Shown here piece after piece: positions 1 to 6,348 of a stretch of DNA of 11,563 nt. The stretch is from an uncultured Lachnospiraceae bacterium (lineage in GTDB: Bacteria > Bacillota > Clostridia > Lachnospirales > Lachnospiraceae). Where the stretch lies: contig CAMALN010000029.1 of the NCBI GenBank assembly GCA_945836565.1, positions 1-11,563 on the forward strand, read 5' to 3'. The notes below the pieces were generated by a model. It was not told the origin of the DNA and did not search any database. It saw nothing but the letters and a program-made list of their open reading frames with translations. Numbering within the stretch: the first letter of the stretch is position 1; each line of letters opens with the position of its first letter. The position numbers and the translations under genes were made by a program.

Positions 1-75
1 AAAGAATTTTCAGGGTTATCATGTTATTAAAATATTAAGTTTTCTTATAGAACATCTACAGCTCATTGCTGTAAA

Positions 76-161
76 CGGAGAGGGTGGGATTCGAACCCAC
101 GTGCCCTCGCGGACAAACGGTTTTCAAGACCGCCTCGTTATGACCTCTTCGATACCTCTCC
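76..161 (-). tRNA. tRNA-Ser (anticodon UGA)
   Basis: Read on the minus strand, a 7-bp acceptor stem GGAGAGG/CCTCTCC encloses a full cloverleaf. The anticodon loop is CTTGAAA, giving anticodon TGA (124-126), which reads UCA and related serine codons. A long variable arm (TTTGTCCGCGAGGGCACG region) marks it as a class II tRNA, as expected for serine, and the T arm carries GGGTTCGAATCCC. The discriminator base is G (position 76). The three bases after it are TTT, so CCA is not encoded and must be added after 3' trimming. The length of 86 nt is normal for tRNA-Ser. Confidence 0.97.
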
Positions 162-192
162 ATAACGATTACGTACAATATTTAATCGCATT

Positions 193-216
193 ATAAAATC
201 GCTGTTTTTCCAGCGA
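193..216 (-). terminator. Intrinsic terminator after ispD
   Basis: On the minus strand TCGCTG, loop GAAAAA and CAGCGA form a perfect 6-bp stem followed by TTTTAT. It lies 33 bp past the ispD stop and before tRNA-Ser, so it probably ends the ispD operon. The stem is short, so termination may be partial and some read-through into the tRNA is possible. Confidence 0.6.
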
Positions 217-220
217 CTTG

Positions 221-252
221 ATTATATTAACAAACTAGCCTTGCGTTGTCAA
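221..252 (-). promoter_or_regulatory. Probable promoter of tRNA-Ser
   Basis: A perfect TTGACA (minus strand, 247-252) overlaps the TGA stop codon of ispD. With a 17-bp spacer the -10 would be TAATAT (224-229). A perfect TATAAT also lies at 221-226 but with a 20-bp spacer. Transcription would start near 215, just in front of or within the ispD terminator hairpin, and run into the tRNA. Seen: the hexamers and spacing. Inferred: that they work as a promoter. Confidence 0.5.
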
Positions 253-983
253 CACATTTTTTTTAATTTTTTCAACTTTTTTTCAGCAAAAATTTCGGCT
301 ATTAAAAGGTCCTCAGGAGTAGTCAATTTAATGTTTTCATAGGTGCCTTCAACGAGTACACTCTTCACTCCCATATATTGTTCTAACAGCATAGTATCAT
401 CTGTTATATTGTGGTTCGGGCTATTATACATCTTCTCGTATGCTTTCATAAGCTCAGATGTCCTAAAGGTTTGTGGAGTTTGAATCAGGTAAACATTTTT
501 TCTGTCCGGAGTCTCATTTCCAGTTAAAACTCCGTTTATCTCACATGCGAGCTTTACTGTATCCTTCGACGGAACCGCAACTGTGCAGCCTACTTTTCCA
601 TTCCTGATACACTCTATCGAAGCAGTTATCATCTTCTCAGTGACAAATGGTCTGGCCCCATCATGTATCATTACAATATCATCATTCCCCATTCCGCAGC
701 ATTTTAATCCTGCATATACAGAATCATATCTTTGGGCACCACCACAGATAACCTCAGTTACCTTATCGAGGCCGTATCTGTCCACAATTTCACATTTACA
801 ATATTCAACGTACTCTCTTCCGGTAACCAATATTATATCAGTGATAGACTGATGCTCCTGAAAGACCTCCAATGAATATGCTATAACTTCTCTGTCACCT
901 AATTTAAGGAACTGCTTTGGCATATCCGTCTTCATTCTGCTTCCGGTGCCCGCCGCCAATACTATAGCTGTTACCCTGCTCAT
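249..983 (-). CDS. ispD: 2-C-methyl-D-erythritol 4-phosphate cytidylyltransferase
   Basis: IspD couples methylerythritol phosphate to CTP, giving CDP-methylerythritol, a cytosolic step of the MEP (non-mevalonate) isoprenoid pathway. The 244-residue protein has the usual family length. Visible motifs are the nucleotide-binding LAAGTGSRM (9-17) with PKQF (22-25), whose Arg16 and Lys23 match the conserved catalytic pair; GGAQRYDSV (81-89); HDGARP (107-112); the TPQTF segment (169-173); and NIKLTTPEDL (217-226) with the conserved lysine. The C-terminus is a short lysine-rich tail ending MC. An AGAGGT ribosome binding site, 5 nt before the ATG, lies inside the end of tsaD, whose stop codon is only 3 nt upstream, so the two are surely co-transcribed. 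No other MEP gene is in the window. The identification is firm. Confidence 0.96.
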   Translation of the reverse strand: MSRVTAIVLAAGTGSRMKTDMPKQFLKLGDREVIAYSLEVFQEHQSITDIILVTGREYVEYCKCEIVDRYGLDKVTEVICGGAQRYDSVYAGLKCCGMGNDDIVMIHDGARPFVTEKMITASIECIRNGKVGCTVAVPSKDTVKLACEINGVLTGNETPDRKNVYLIQTPQTFRTSELMKAYEKMYNSPNHNITDDTMLLEQYMGVKSVLVEGTYENIKLTTPEDLLIAEIFAEKKLKKLKKMC

Positions 984-986
984 AGA

Positions 987-2006
987 CTACCTCTTCTCAC
1001 CTATCTTCAGATTCGGAACTGCATTCAGGTCCAAACCATGTCTTGTGCCGTTTATATATTCATAATATCCTGCTACACCTATCATTGCTGCATTATCCGT
1101 GCAGTATATACCCGACGGATGAAAGAATGCAAGACCGGCCTTCTCACAGCACTTAGCCATATGCGCTCTAAGTGAAGTATTTGACGCTACACCTCCGGCT
1201 AAGGTAAGTATATTGCAGCCATAATCCTTAGCCGCTCTCACCGAATTATCCGTGAGAACATCGATTACTGCCTGCTGGAAGGATGCCGCTACATCAGCCT
1301 TGTTATATTCGATATGCTTCATCTCACAGCCATTGAGATAATTCAACACTGCTGATTTAAGTCCGCTGAACGAAAAATCATATGGTGCATCCTCCATATA
1401 TGCCCTCGGAAATGCTATAGCCTCCGGATTACCCTCTTTGGCAAGCTTGTCAATCTTTGGTCCACCCGGATAACCAAGTCCGATAGCTCTTGCAACCTTA
1501 TCAAATGCTTCTCCTGCGGCATCATCTCTTGTTCTGCCCACTATCTCAAATTCATTATAATTCTTTACATATACAAGATGCGAATGACCGCCTGATGCAA
1601 CCATGCACATAAATGGTGGTTTTAAGTCCGGATGTTCTATCATATTTGCCATAATATGACCTTCTATATGATTCACACCCACGAGAGGCTTTTTCTTTGC
1701 ATATGCGATAGCCTTGGCCGCACTGACTCCTACCAAAAGCGCACCAACAAGTCCCGGACCATAAGTTACGGCTATAGCATCTATATCCTCCCAGTCCAGT
1801 CCGGACTCGGATACTGCCGACTTAATCACCTGATTGACCTTCTCCACATGCTTTCTCGATGCAATCTCCGGTACAACTCCACCATATAACGTATGTAAAT
1901 CTATCTGCGAATATATAACATTTGAACGTACCACCCTGCCATCTGTAACTACCGCCGCTGCTGTTTCGTCACAGGATGACTCTATGGCTAAAATATTTAT
2001 ACTCAT
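987..2006 (-). CDS. tsaD: tRNA N6-adenosine threonylcarbamoyltransferase TsaD
   Basis: TsaD (Kae1/YgjD/Gcp family) transfers the threonylcarbamoyl group from threonylcarbamoyl-AMP to A37 of tRNAs that read ANN codons, acting with TsaB and TsaE in the cytosol. The ASKHA-type fold shows as [14 protein letters not shown] (5-18), [13 protein letters not shown] (81-93), VNHIEGH (111-117; His113 and His117 are the expected metal ligands), ASGGHSHLV (137-145), [10 protein letters not shown] (271-280) and CTDNAAM (302-308; Asp304 is the third ligand). At 339 residues it is full length. An AAGGAG ribosome binding site lies 7 nt before the ATG. The gene follows an unknown membrane-anchored protein by 16 bp and precedes ispD by 3 bp. 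Its partners tsaB and tsaE are about 2.5 kb upstream in the same transcription direction rather than adjacent. Confidence 0.97.
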   Translation of the reverse strand: MSINILAIESSCDETAAAVVTDGRVVRSNVIYSQIDLHTLYGGVVPEIASRKHVEKVNQVIKSAVSESGLDWEDIDAIAVTYGPGLVGALLVGVSAAKAIAYAKKKPLVGVNHIEGHIMANMIEHPDLKPPFMCMVASGGHSHLVYVKNYNEFEIVGRTRDDAAGEAFDKVARAIGLGYPGGPKIDKLAKEGNPEAIAFPRAYMEDAPYDFSFSGLKSAVLNYLNGCEMKHIEYNKADVAASFQQAVIDVLTDNSVRAAKDYGCNILTLAGGVASNTSLRAHMAKCCEKAGLAFFHPSGIYCTDNAAMIGVAGYYEYINGTRHGLDLNAVPNLKIGEKR

Positions 2007-2022
2007 TTTTTCGCTCCTTAAA

Positions 2023-2607
2023 TCAATCCTTATGATTTATGCCCATCTTTGAATCGCCCCAGGCAAGTATCTTCCAGTATCCGCCTTCCTTAACCAGCAC
2101 ATACTGCTGATAATAGTATCCGGCATTCTCCATTGCTCCCATGGTGACTGTAACCTCCATGCTTGCCATATCCTTATCATACTGCTTGTAATACAGTATC
2201 TGGCTAGCCTCAGGGACTGCAAAGCTTCTATATACTGCTTCCTCTTTTTCCATATTATCTATATCTCTCTTCATCCTTTGGACTGCATTTGCCGCCGGAT
2301 TATATGCGAGAAGCTCCTGCGAATACAATTGGCGCATCTTACTACACACAATTGATATCACATCCTCATCCACGTTGCAGCCATATATCAGCTTTGAATA
2401 CCTGCAATGAAGCTTCACGACATCTCGTGCTGATTTGGGATAATCATTCAGCATATCGTAGTTGAGCAGATACTCCAATTCTTCCTTATCAGGTTTGGTT
2501 TTTTTATATGCATTCTTATCCGAAAGGTGTGACACATATATAAGTATAATAGACACAAAAAAGACAACCAATGTAATGGTTTTTATGAACGAATTTCTCT
2601 TCTTCAT
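2023..2607 (-). CDS. Membrane-anchored protein of unknown function
   Basis: I do not recognise this 194-residue protein. A basic N-terminus (MKKRNSFIK) leads into one hydrophobic helix (about residues 10-27), so it is probably a type II membrane protein or has an uncleaved signal anchor, with the rest outside the cell. The remainder is soluble and charged. It ends in [18 protein letters not shown], a layout like the last strands of NTF2-like folds, but that is only a structural guess. The start is chosen at 2607 because a GGGGAGG ribosome binding site sits 7 nt before it. An in-frame ATG at 2697 would add 30 residues, but those are translated from a palindromic repeat and have no sensible signal. 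The gene lies between rnz and tsaD and is probably co-transcribed with tsaD (16-bp gap). Confidence 0.75.
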   Translation of the reverse strand: MKKRNSFIKTITLVVFFVSIILIYVSHLSDKNAYKKTKPDKEELEYLLNYDMLNDYPKSARDVVKLHCRYSKLIYGCNVDEDVISIVCSKMRQLYSQELLAYNPAANAVQRMKRDIDNMEKEEAVYRSFAVPEASQILYYKQYDKDMASMEVTVTMGAMENAGYYYQQYVLVKEGGYWKILAWGDSKMGINHKD

Positions 2608-2614
2608 ATATGTG

Positions 2615-2763
2615 CCTCCCCTCTTACAATGTAAGTCATAGCCAACTCCCCCACTTCGTGGGTCCCCCTCTATGACATGTCGTCGGAACGCATTCAAAAT
2701 TATGAACTTCGTTCATAAGCGTTCCTCCTCTTACAATGATTTCATAGCCAACTCCTGTTGCTA
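2615..2763. repeat. Cluster of palindromes with a 106-bp-spaced direct repeat
   Basis: Perfect inverted repeats follow one another: CTTACA/TGTAAG (2623-2635); GTCATAG/CTATGAC (2635-2641 and 2670-2676) enclosing CCCAC-TTC-GTGGG (2650-2662); GGAACGC/GCGTTCC (2685-2691 and 2719-2725) enclosing TTATGAAC-TTC-GTTCATAA (2700-2718); and TAG(C)CAAC-TCCT-GTTGCTA (2745-2763), which includes the rnz stop codon. Direct repeats CTCTTACAATG (2621, 2728) and TCATAGCCAACTCC (2636, 2742) recur with offsets of 107 and 106 bp. The layout suggests a REP- or MITE-like intergenic element, possibly partly duplicated. None of the hairpins is followed by a T-run on the minus strand, so they do not look like terminators. 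Confidence 0.6.
2636..2716 (-). CDS. Possible 26-codon small ORF within the palindromic repeat
   Basis: On the minus strand an AGGAGG box lies 7 nt before an ATG that opens 26 codons (starting MNEVHNFECV, ending KWGSWL) and stops at TGA in the outer stem of the larger palindrome. The peptide has two cysteines (9 and 14), a GG, two tryptophans and no membrane segment. The ribosome binding site is good, but the sequence is made almost wholly of palindromic DNA, so the reading frame may be accidental. If translated it could act as a leader peptide for the downstream membrane-anchored gene, whose own site lies about 20 nt past the stop. I cannot match it to a family. Confidence 0.2.
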   Translation of the reverse strand: MNEVHNFECVPTTCHRGGPTKWGSWL

Positions 2764-3669
2764 ATCCTCAAACTTAAGTGTCACAGTTCTTCTGTCCTTC
2801 GGAAATACCGTATCCGCAAATATACTCTTCACCTTATCCGCAAACTCAGCCGGATTCACAGTGGCAGGACTAAAGTGTGTAAGCCATAGCTCCTTTACCC
2901 CGGCACGCTTTGCTATGCCCGCCGCCTCCGTCATCATCATATGCTTCTTCTCACGTGCACTTTGAAGCTTTTCATCCTCACCATACATGCCCTCACATAT
3001 GAACAAATCTGAGCCAAAAGCCTGCTTCTCTATAAGCTCAGTCGGTCTGGTGTCCGTACAGTACGTAAGCTTCAGGCCCTTTCTCGCATCACCCATAACC
3101 ATACTGCTGTCATAGGTCTTGCCTTCATGCTCTATGGTCTGTCCCTTTTGCAGAAGACTCCAGTAATTCACCGGAAGTCCAAGTGCACGAGCCTTTTCGA
3201 CATCAAATTTACCTATTCTGTCAAGCTCAACCGTATATCCGTAGCAGCAGACCTTATGGTTCACCTTAAATGCTGTTATCCTCAGTCCGCAAAGCTTTAA
3301 CTCGCACACCTCATCCTCAAGCTCTATAAAAACTATCTCAAATGGTAAATCCGGGGCAATTATTCTAAGCGAGTCGACCACCCTCTTAAGTCCCTTTGGT
3401 CCAACCATAACAAGCGGCTCTGTCCTCTCTGCATTTCCCATAGTCAAAAGAAGCCCCGGCAGACCGCTTATATGATCTGCATGAAAATGCGTTATGCATA
3501 TAACATCTATCGGATTAAAACTCCAATGCTGAAGGCGAATCGAATTCTGCGTGCCCTCACCACAGTCTATCAATATATTGCTGCCATTATACCTAAGCAT
3601 AAGTGACGTCAACGCTCTGTACGGAAGAGGCATCATCCCTCCCGTACCAAGCAAACAAACATCTATCAT
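2761..3669 (-). CDS. rnz: Ribonuclease Z (tRNA 3' endonuclease)
   Basis: RNase Z cuts tRNA precursors after the discriminator base when CCA is not encoded. The 302-residue protein is of the short (ElaC) form and shows the full metallo-beta-lactamase set: THFHADH (60-66; His61, His63, Asp65, His66), His138 in KVNHKV, Asp206 in YCTDTRP and His265 in LTHFSPA. FDVEKARALGLP (155-166) and LQKGQ (173-177) match the region of the substrate-binding arm. The residues between them (VNYWSL) lack the Gly-Pro often seen there, so the arm may be a variant. An AGGGAGAG ribosome binding site lies 5 nt before the ATG. The gene is 59 bp downstream of the double-CxxC gene, and its stop codon is inside a palindromic repeat. 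The tRNA-Ser at 76-161, lacking CCA, is a natural substrate. Confidence 0.9.
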   Translation of the reverse strand: MIDVCLLGTGGMMPLPYRALTSLMLRYNGSNILIDCGEGTQNSIRLQHWSFNPIDVICITHFHADHISGLPGLLLTMGNAERTEPLVMVGPKGLKRVVDSLRIIAPDLPFEIVFIELEDEVCELKLCGLRITAFKVNHKVCCYGYTVELDRIGKFDVEKARALGLPVNYWSLLQKGQTIEHEGKTYDSSMVMGDARKGLKLTYCTDTRPTELIEKQAFGSDLFICEGMYGEDEKLQSAREKKHMMMTEAAGIAKRAGVKELWLTHFSPATVNPAEFADKVKSIFADTVFPKDRRTVTLKFED

Positions 3670-3728
3670 CCAATCTCTCCCTACTGTTATAAGCGACTCG
3701 GTAAGTGAATCACTGCCAGCCTCTCCGG

Positions 3729-3941
3729 CTACACAAGCTCAATCGTATCACATACCTCATGAGGTATCTTCATCTGTCCCGCAAGCCTGTCCACGCACTC
3801 CTCACACACTGTGAATTTCCAGGTCTTACCGTCCTTCTTTGAGAAATATCCCCACGCCTTATTTATCTCTATAAAATCTTCCCTCGGAATATTATTCTCC
3901 ACAGGTATATTCTTGCCACACATATTACATAATATATTCAT
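3729..3941 (-). CDS. Small double-CxxC (putative zinc ribbon) protein
   Basis: This small protein of unknown function has 70 residues from the chosen start. CNMC (5-8) and CEEC (46-49) are two CxxC knuckles placed as in a zinc ribbon, and a further HEVC (61-64) lies near the end. Between them is a hydrophilic stretch with AWGYFSKKDGKTW. There is no signal or membrane segment, so it should be cytosolic. The start at 3941 has AAAGGA 9 nt upstream and puts the first knuckle right at the N-terminus. An in-frame ATG at 3959 would add six residues (MKGIAD), but its ribosome binding site is closer than usual. It follows rimI by about 110 bp, with promoter-like sequences in the gap, and precedes rnz by 59 bp. 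A link to RNA processing would be guilt by association only. Confidence 0.75.
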   Translation of the reverse strand: MNILCNMCGKNIPVENNIPREDFIEINKAWGYFSKKDGKTWKFTVCEECVDRLAGQMKIPHEVCDTIELV

Positions 3942-3991
3942 ATCAGCTATTCCTTTCATCCTTATCCTTGCCTAAGCAGACACTTCGACTA

Positions 3992-4056
3992 ATTATAACC
4001 TTTAGCGTCCTTGATATAAATGTAAAAAATATGTCAGCTTTGTCATTTTATGTCAA
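3992..4056 (-). promoter_or_regulatory. Probable promoter region for the zinc-ribbon/rnz segment
   Basis: Two overlapping candidates are seen on the minus strand. One is a perfect TATAAT (3992-3997) with TTTATA (4015-4020), spacer 17 bp. The other is a perfect TTGACA (4051-4056) with CATATT (4028-4033), spacer 17 bp; its -35 overlaps the TGA stop of rimI. The pentamer TGACA occurs three times (4032-4036, 4041-4045, 4051-4055) at 9- to 10-bp steps and might be an operator. This suggests that the genes from the zinc-ribbon gene onward can be transcribed separately from tsaE-tsaB-rimI. Confidence 0.45.
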
Positions 4057-4562
4057 CTCAAAATTTTTCTATATATTACAGCGTCATCATCCGGATTCCT
4101 GTAATATTTCTTTCTTATAGTAAGCTGTTCATAGCCCTCAATCTCATACAGCCTTCGAGCCGCAACATTTGTACTTCTGACCTCAAGCAAGGCATGCTCG
4201 CATTTTCCTGAGGTGAGCGAAATATAGCTATCCATAAGCATTTTTCCTATGTGTCTGCCTCTGTGATTTTCATCCACTGCTATTCTGAGTAATTCTGTGG
4301 TATCAGCTATCTCATTATAGATAAGATATCCCACTACCTCCGTGATATTACCGTCAACATGCTTAGCTATCAATAGCTTATTGTAATCATACTGAAGGGT
4401 GTCCTTAATCTCCTCTGCCGACCAACAATCCGCAAATGAGCTTTCCTCGATAGCTGATACGTACTCCAGCGCCCTCTGCTGCCGTGAATCAGCATCACCT
4501 TCAAAATATCCAAACATTTCCTCAATCTCTACATAATCAATATACGTGTCCGCATCATCCAT
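4053..4562 (-). CDS. rimI: Ribosomal protein alanine N-acetyltransferase (RimI-like GNAT)
   Basis: RimI acetylates the N-terminal alanine of ribosomal protein S18 using acetyl-CoA. The 169-residue protein carries the GNAT core: AIEESSFADCWS (37-48), motif A with the acetyl-CoA pyrophosphate loop RGRHIGK (101-107), then LLEVRSTNVAARRLYE (125-140), whose Glu127 and Tyr139 match the usual catalytic pair, and KKYYRNPDDDAVIYRK (151-166), typical of RimI rather than of other GNATs. About 20 N-terminal residues are acidic and extra compared with short RimI proteins. Met16, preceded by a GAGG, is a possible alternative start. The ATG at 4562 is 2 nt after the tsaB stop, with only a distant AGGGAA, so translational coupling is likely. 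The order tsaE-tsaB-rimI is common in Firmicutes. Confidence 0.9.
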   Translation of the reverse strand: MDDADTYIDYVEIEEMFGYFEGDADSRQQRALEYVSAIEESSFADCWSAEEIKDTLQYDYNKLLIAKHVDGNITEVVGYLIYNEIADTTELLRIAVDENHRGRHIGKMLMDSYISLTSGKCEHALLEVRSTNVAARRLYEIEGYEQLTIRKKYYRNPDDDAVIYRKILS

Positions 4563-4564
4563 AA

Positions 4565-5269
4565 TTATACTCTTGCTTCCCTTTCCCTTTCTGCCTGCGA
4601 TTTTCTAAGATATATAGGCTTATGCTCATCCGCCGATTCACACTTGCCCTGCTTCATATATATTTCACCGAGGCTGGCAACTGCTGCCGCCCTCTGCCGG
4701 TTCATATGTGCCGGTGCATAGACATGTGCACAGGCAAGCTTCTCATCTATGATATCCCTGTACACCGGAACCCCGTCACCTACAAAGCAGATGACCGCAT
4801 CATCTCCTGAGATATTCTCATCAATATATGCGATAAGCTCCTCAATGCCCATGGCTGTCTGATCCATGATAACTGCCATGCATTCAGGATCATATATTCC
4901 CGTATACACCTGACTTCTCCTCGCATCCATTATAGGACACACAAAGCCGTTAAAGCCCCACATATTATATGCCAAGCCTTCACAGGTTGGTACAGACACG
5001 ATAGGCTTATCAAGAGCAAGACCAAGCCCCTTTGCTGTAGCAGCCCCTATCCTTAGTCCCGTAAATGAACCGGGGCCTGCTGCAATCGCAATCGCATCTA
5101 TATCCTCAAGCCTTGTATCCGTCATACTCACAACCTCATCTATCATAGGAAGCAAGGTCTCAGAATGAGTCTTCTTATAATTAACGGTATACTCCGCTAC
5201 AACGATATCATCCTCCACTATAGCCGCACCTGCAACCGTGCCCGAACTGTCTATTCCAAGTATCTTCAT
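4565..5269 (-). CDS. tsaB: tRNA threonylcarbamoyladenosine biosynthesis protein TsaB
   Basis: TsaB (YeaZ) is the inactive TsaD paralogue that dimerises with TsaD and is needed for t6A formation at tRNA position 37. The 234 residues show the shortened ASKHA fold: MKILGIDSSGTVAGAA (1-16), HSETLLPMID (35-44), AIAAGPGSFTGLRIG (61-75) and CPIMDARRSQVYTG (111-124), all diagnostic for TsaB. It lacks the metal-binding HxxxH of TsaD, as expected. A GAGGAGAG ribosome binding site overlaps the stop of tsaE, and the gap between the two genes is 10 bp. The stop is 2 nt before rimI. The last residues (AEREREARV) are strongly charged. The identification is firm. Confidence 0.95.
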   Translation of the reverse strand: MKILGIDSSGTVAGAAIVEDDIVVAEYTVNYKKTHSETLLPMIDEVVSMTDTRLEDIDAIAIAAGPGSFTGLRIGAATAKGLGLALDKPIVSVPTCEGLAYNMWGFNGFVCPIMDARRSQVYTGIYDPECMAVIMDQTAMGIEELIAYIDENISGDDAVICFVGDGVPVYRDIIDEKLACAHVYAPAHMNRQRAAAVASLGEIYMKQGKCESADEHKPIYLRKSQAEREREARV

Positions 5270-5279
5270 CCTTCTCTCC

Positions 5280-5720
5280 TCAAATTTTAGTAAGAGTTAT
5301 ATTTCTATAATCAAAGCCCTTTGCCGTATCCTTCTCTATGGTTATCCTGTAATATCTTTCCGGCAATATATCCTGTATGAGCTGTGACCATTCTATAAGG
5401 CAGACACCATCCCCGTCGATAGCGTCATAATATCCTATCTCGTCCATCTCATCCTCGCTGCCGATTCTGTATACATCAAAATGATACAAAGGCAGTCTTC
5501 CGTCATGATACTCCTTTAAAATAGTAAACGTTGGACTGTTTATCGGTTCCTCTATATCAAGCCCCGCACCAAAGCCCTGTGCAAATACTGTCTTCCCGGT
5601 TCCTAAGTCTCCGTCAAGACAGTATACATCACCGGCACTACTCTCTGACGCAAGCTGCCTTCCTATCTCAAAGGTATCCTCAACACTATTGCTTTCCCAC
5701 TGTCTTACAATCTCAGCCAT
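5280..5720 (-). CDS. tsaE: tRNA threonylcarbamoyladenosine biosynthesis ATPase TsaE
   Basis: TsaE (YjeE) is the small P-loop ATPase that binds the TsaB-TsaD dimer and drives repeated rounds of t6A synthesis. Its 146 residues are the normal length. Motifs are the Walker A GDLGTGKT (37-44), SPTFTI (62-67, switch-like), HFDVYR (80-85) and LIEW (108-111), all in the family's fixed order. The ATG is 2 nt after the stop of the YcxB-like gene, with an AAAGGG ribosome binding site inside the end of that gene, so it is translationally close to it. tsaB follows after 10 bp. Confidence 0.96.
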   Translation of the reverse strand: MAEIVRQWESNSVEDTFEIGRQLASESSAGDVYCLDGDLGTGKTVFAQGFGAGLDIEEPINSPTFTILKEYHDGRLPLYHFDVYRIGSEDEMDEIGYYDAIDGDGVCLIEWSQLIQDILPERYYRITIEKDTAKGFDYRNITLTKI

Positions 5721-5722
5721 TA

Positions 5723-6262
5723 TTATATACCCTTTCCGCTCTGATACTGCTTCAGACTCCTGCTTACTGCCGGTCTGTATTCTCCCGTAAAGGATACTAT
5801 CCTAGAGATTATCCTTGCCTTATCATCACCAAGAGCAGAAAGCGGAATAACAAATGCATGAATTCTGCTGGTGTATATCGCAAGCATAGATTTTGTCATC
5901 ATAAGCCTGCAGATATTCTCCCACTTTATGGCCTGCTCTGCCTCTCCCTGTCTTACAGTTATTCCTTCATCTGTAAACTCATATTCAATCGGCTTTTTAT
6001 AAAACGGATTCAGCTTAAGCTGCTTCCATGCCTTAAATGCAAGAAGTGTGGGGTTAATCACCGTAAACGAAAGTGCAACTATGATATACATTACCCGGCT
6101 GCTTGACCTAAGACTATTCCAATAGATTATCAATATAACAATAGCCGCTATGCTTAAGCCTATACCAAATATTCCCGAAACACTTTTTACATTTGTATTA
6201 AGGACAAAGCTGTACAATGCGGAAAATGTCATATCTACCGACTTTTTGTTTCTGTCTTCCAT
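5723..6262 (-). CDS. YcxB-like membrane protein
   Basis: This 179-residue protein has two hydrophobic helices (about 30-47 and 57-76) followed by a soluble part of about 100 residues. The order is that of YcxB-like proteins: two membrane spans, then a small PH-like domain. The stretch YEFTDEGITVRQGEAEQAIKW (94-114) and the later AFVIPLSAL (136-144) fit that domain's conserved pattern. The role of the family is not known. The start has AAGGAAG 7 nt upstream. It heads the tsaE-tsaB-rimI group: its stop is 2 nt before the tsaE start, so it is in the same operon, though nothing in it suggests a role in tRNA modification. The 86-bp gap from comEB may hold a promoter. Confidence 0.8.
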   Translation of the reverse strand: MEDRNKKSVDMTFSALYSFVLNTNVKSVSGIFGIGLSIAAIVILIIYWNSLRSSSRVMYIIVALSFTVINPTLLAFKAWKQLKLNPFYKKPIEYEFTDEGITVRQGEAEQAIKWENICRLMMTKSMLAIYTSRIHAFVIPLSALGDDKARIISRIVSFTGEYRPAVSRSLKQYQSGKGI

Positions 6263-6326
6263 AATATGTCTTCCTTGTTTTCTAAATGTCTTAATCGATA
6301 TCTTATCTGATACCCAAATATTATCT

Positions 6327-6338
6327 ACCCATATGGGT
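6327..6338. promoter_or_regulatory. 12-bp perfect palindrome upstream of the YcxB-like/tsa operon
   Basis: ACCCATATGGGT is a perfect palindrome 65 bp before the YcxB-like start, and a further ACCCA half site lies at 6312-6316. On the minus strand a GATAAT follows directly (TAGATAATATT), so a dimeric regulator bound here would lie over a possible -10/-35 region. There is no T-run, so it is not a terminator for comEB. Function is inferred. Confidence 0.3.
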
Positions 6339-6348
6339 TCTATACATA

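Noticed and set aside
57..73. Hairpin TACAGC-TCATT-GCTGTA just past the tRNA-Ser 3' end, as a possible tRNA terminator
   Set aside because: On the minus strand the stem is followed by GATGTTC, not a T-run, and the stem is AT-rich and short.
2650..2718. Hairpins after rnz as intrinsic terminators
   Set aside because: Neither hairpin is followed by a T-run on the minus strand, and the next gene begins close by with a strong ribosome binding site.
2615..2763. CRISPR array
   Set aside because: There are only two imperfect direct copies about 106 bp apart, with internal palindromes and no regular spacers or cas genes.
5531..6106. Long plus-strand open frame opposite tsaE and the YcxB-like gene
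   Set aside because: It is antisense to two well-supported genes, has no ribosome binding site of note, and its protein is rich in Ser, Tyr, Cys and Leu with no recognisable domain.
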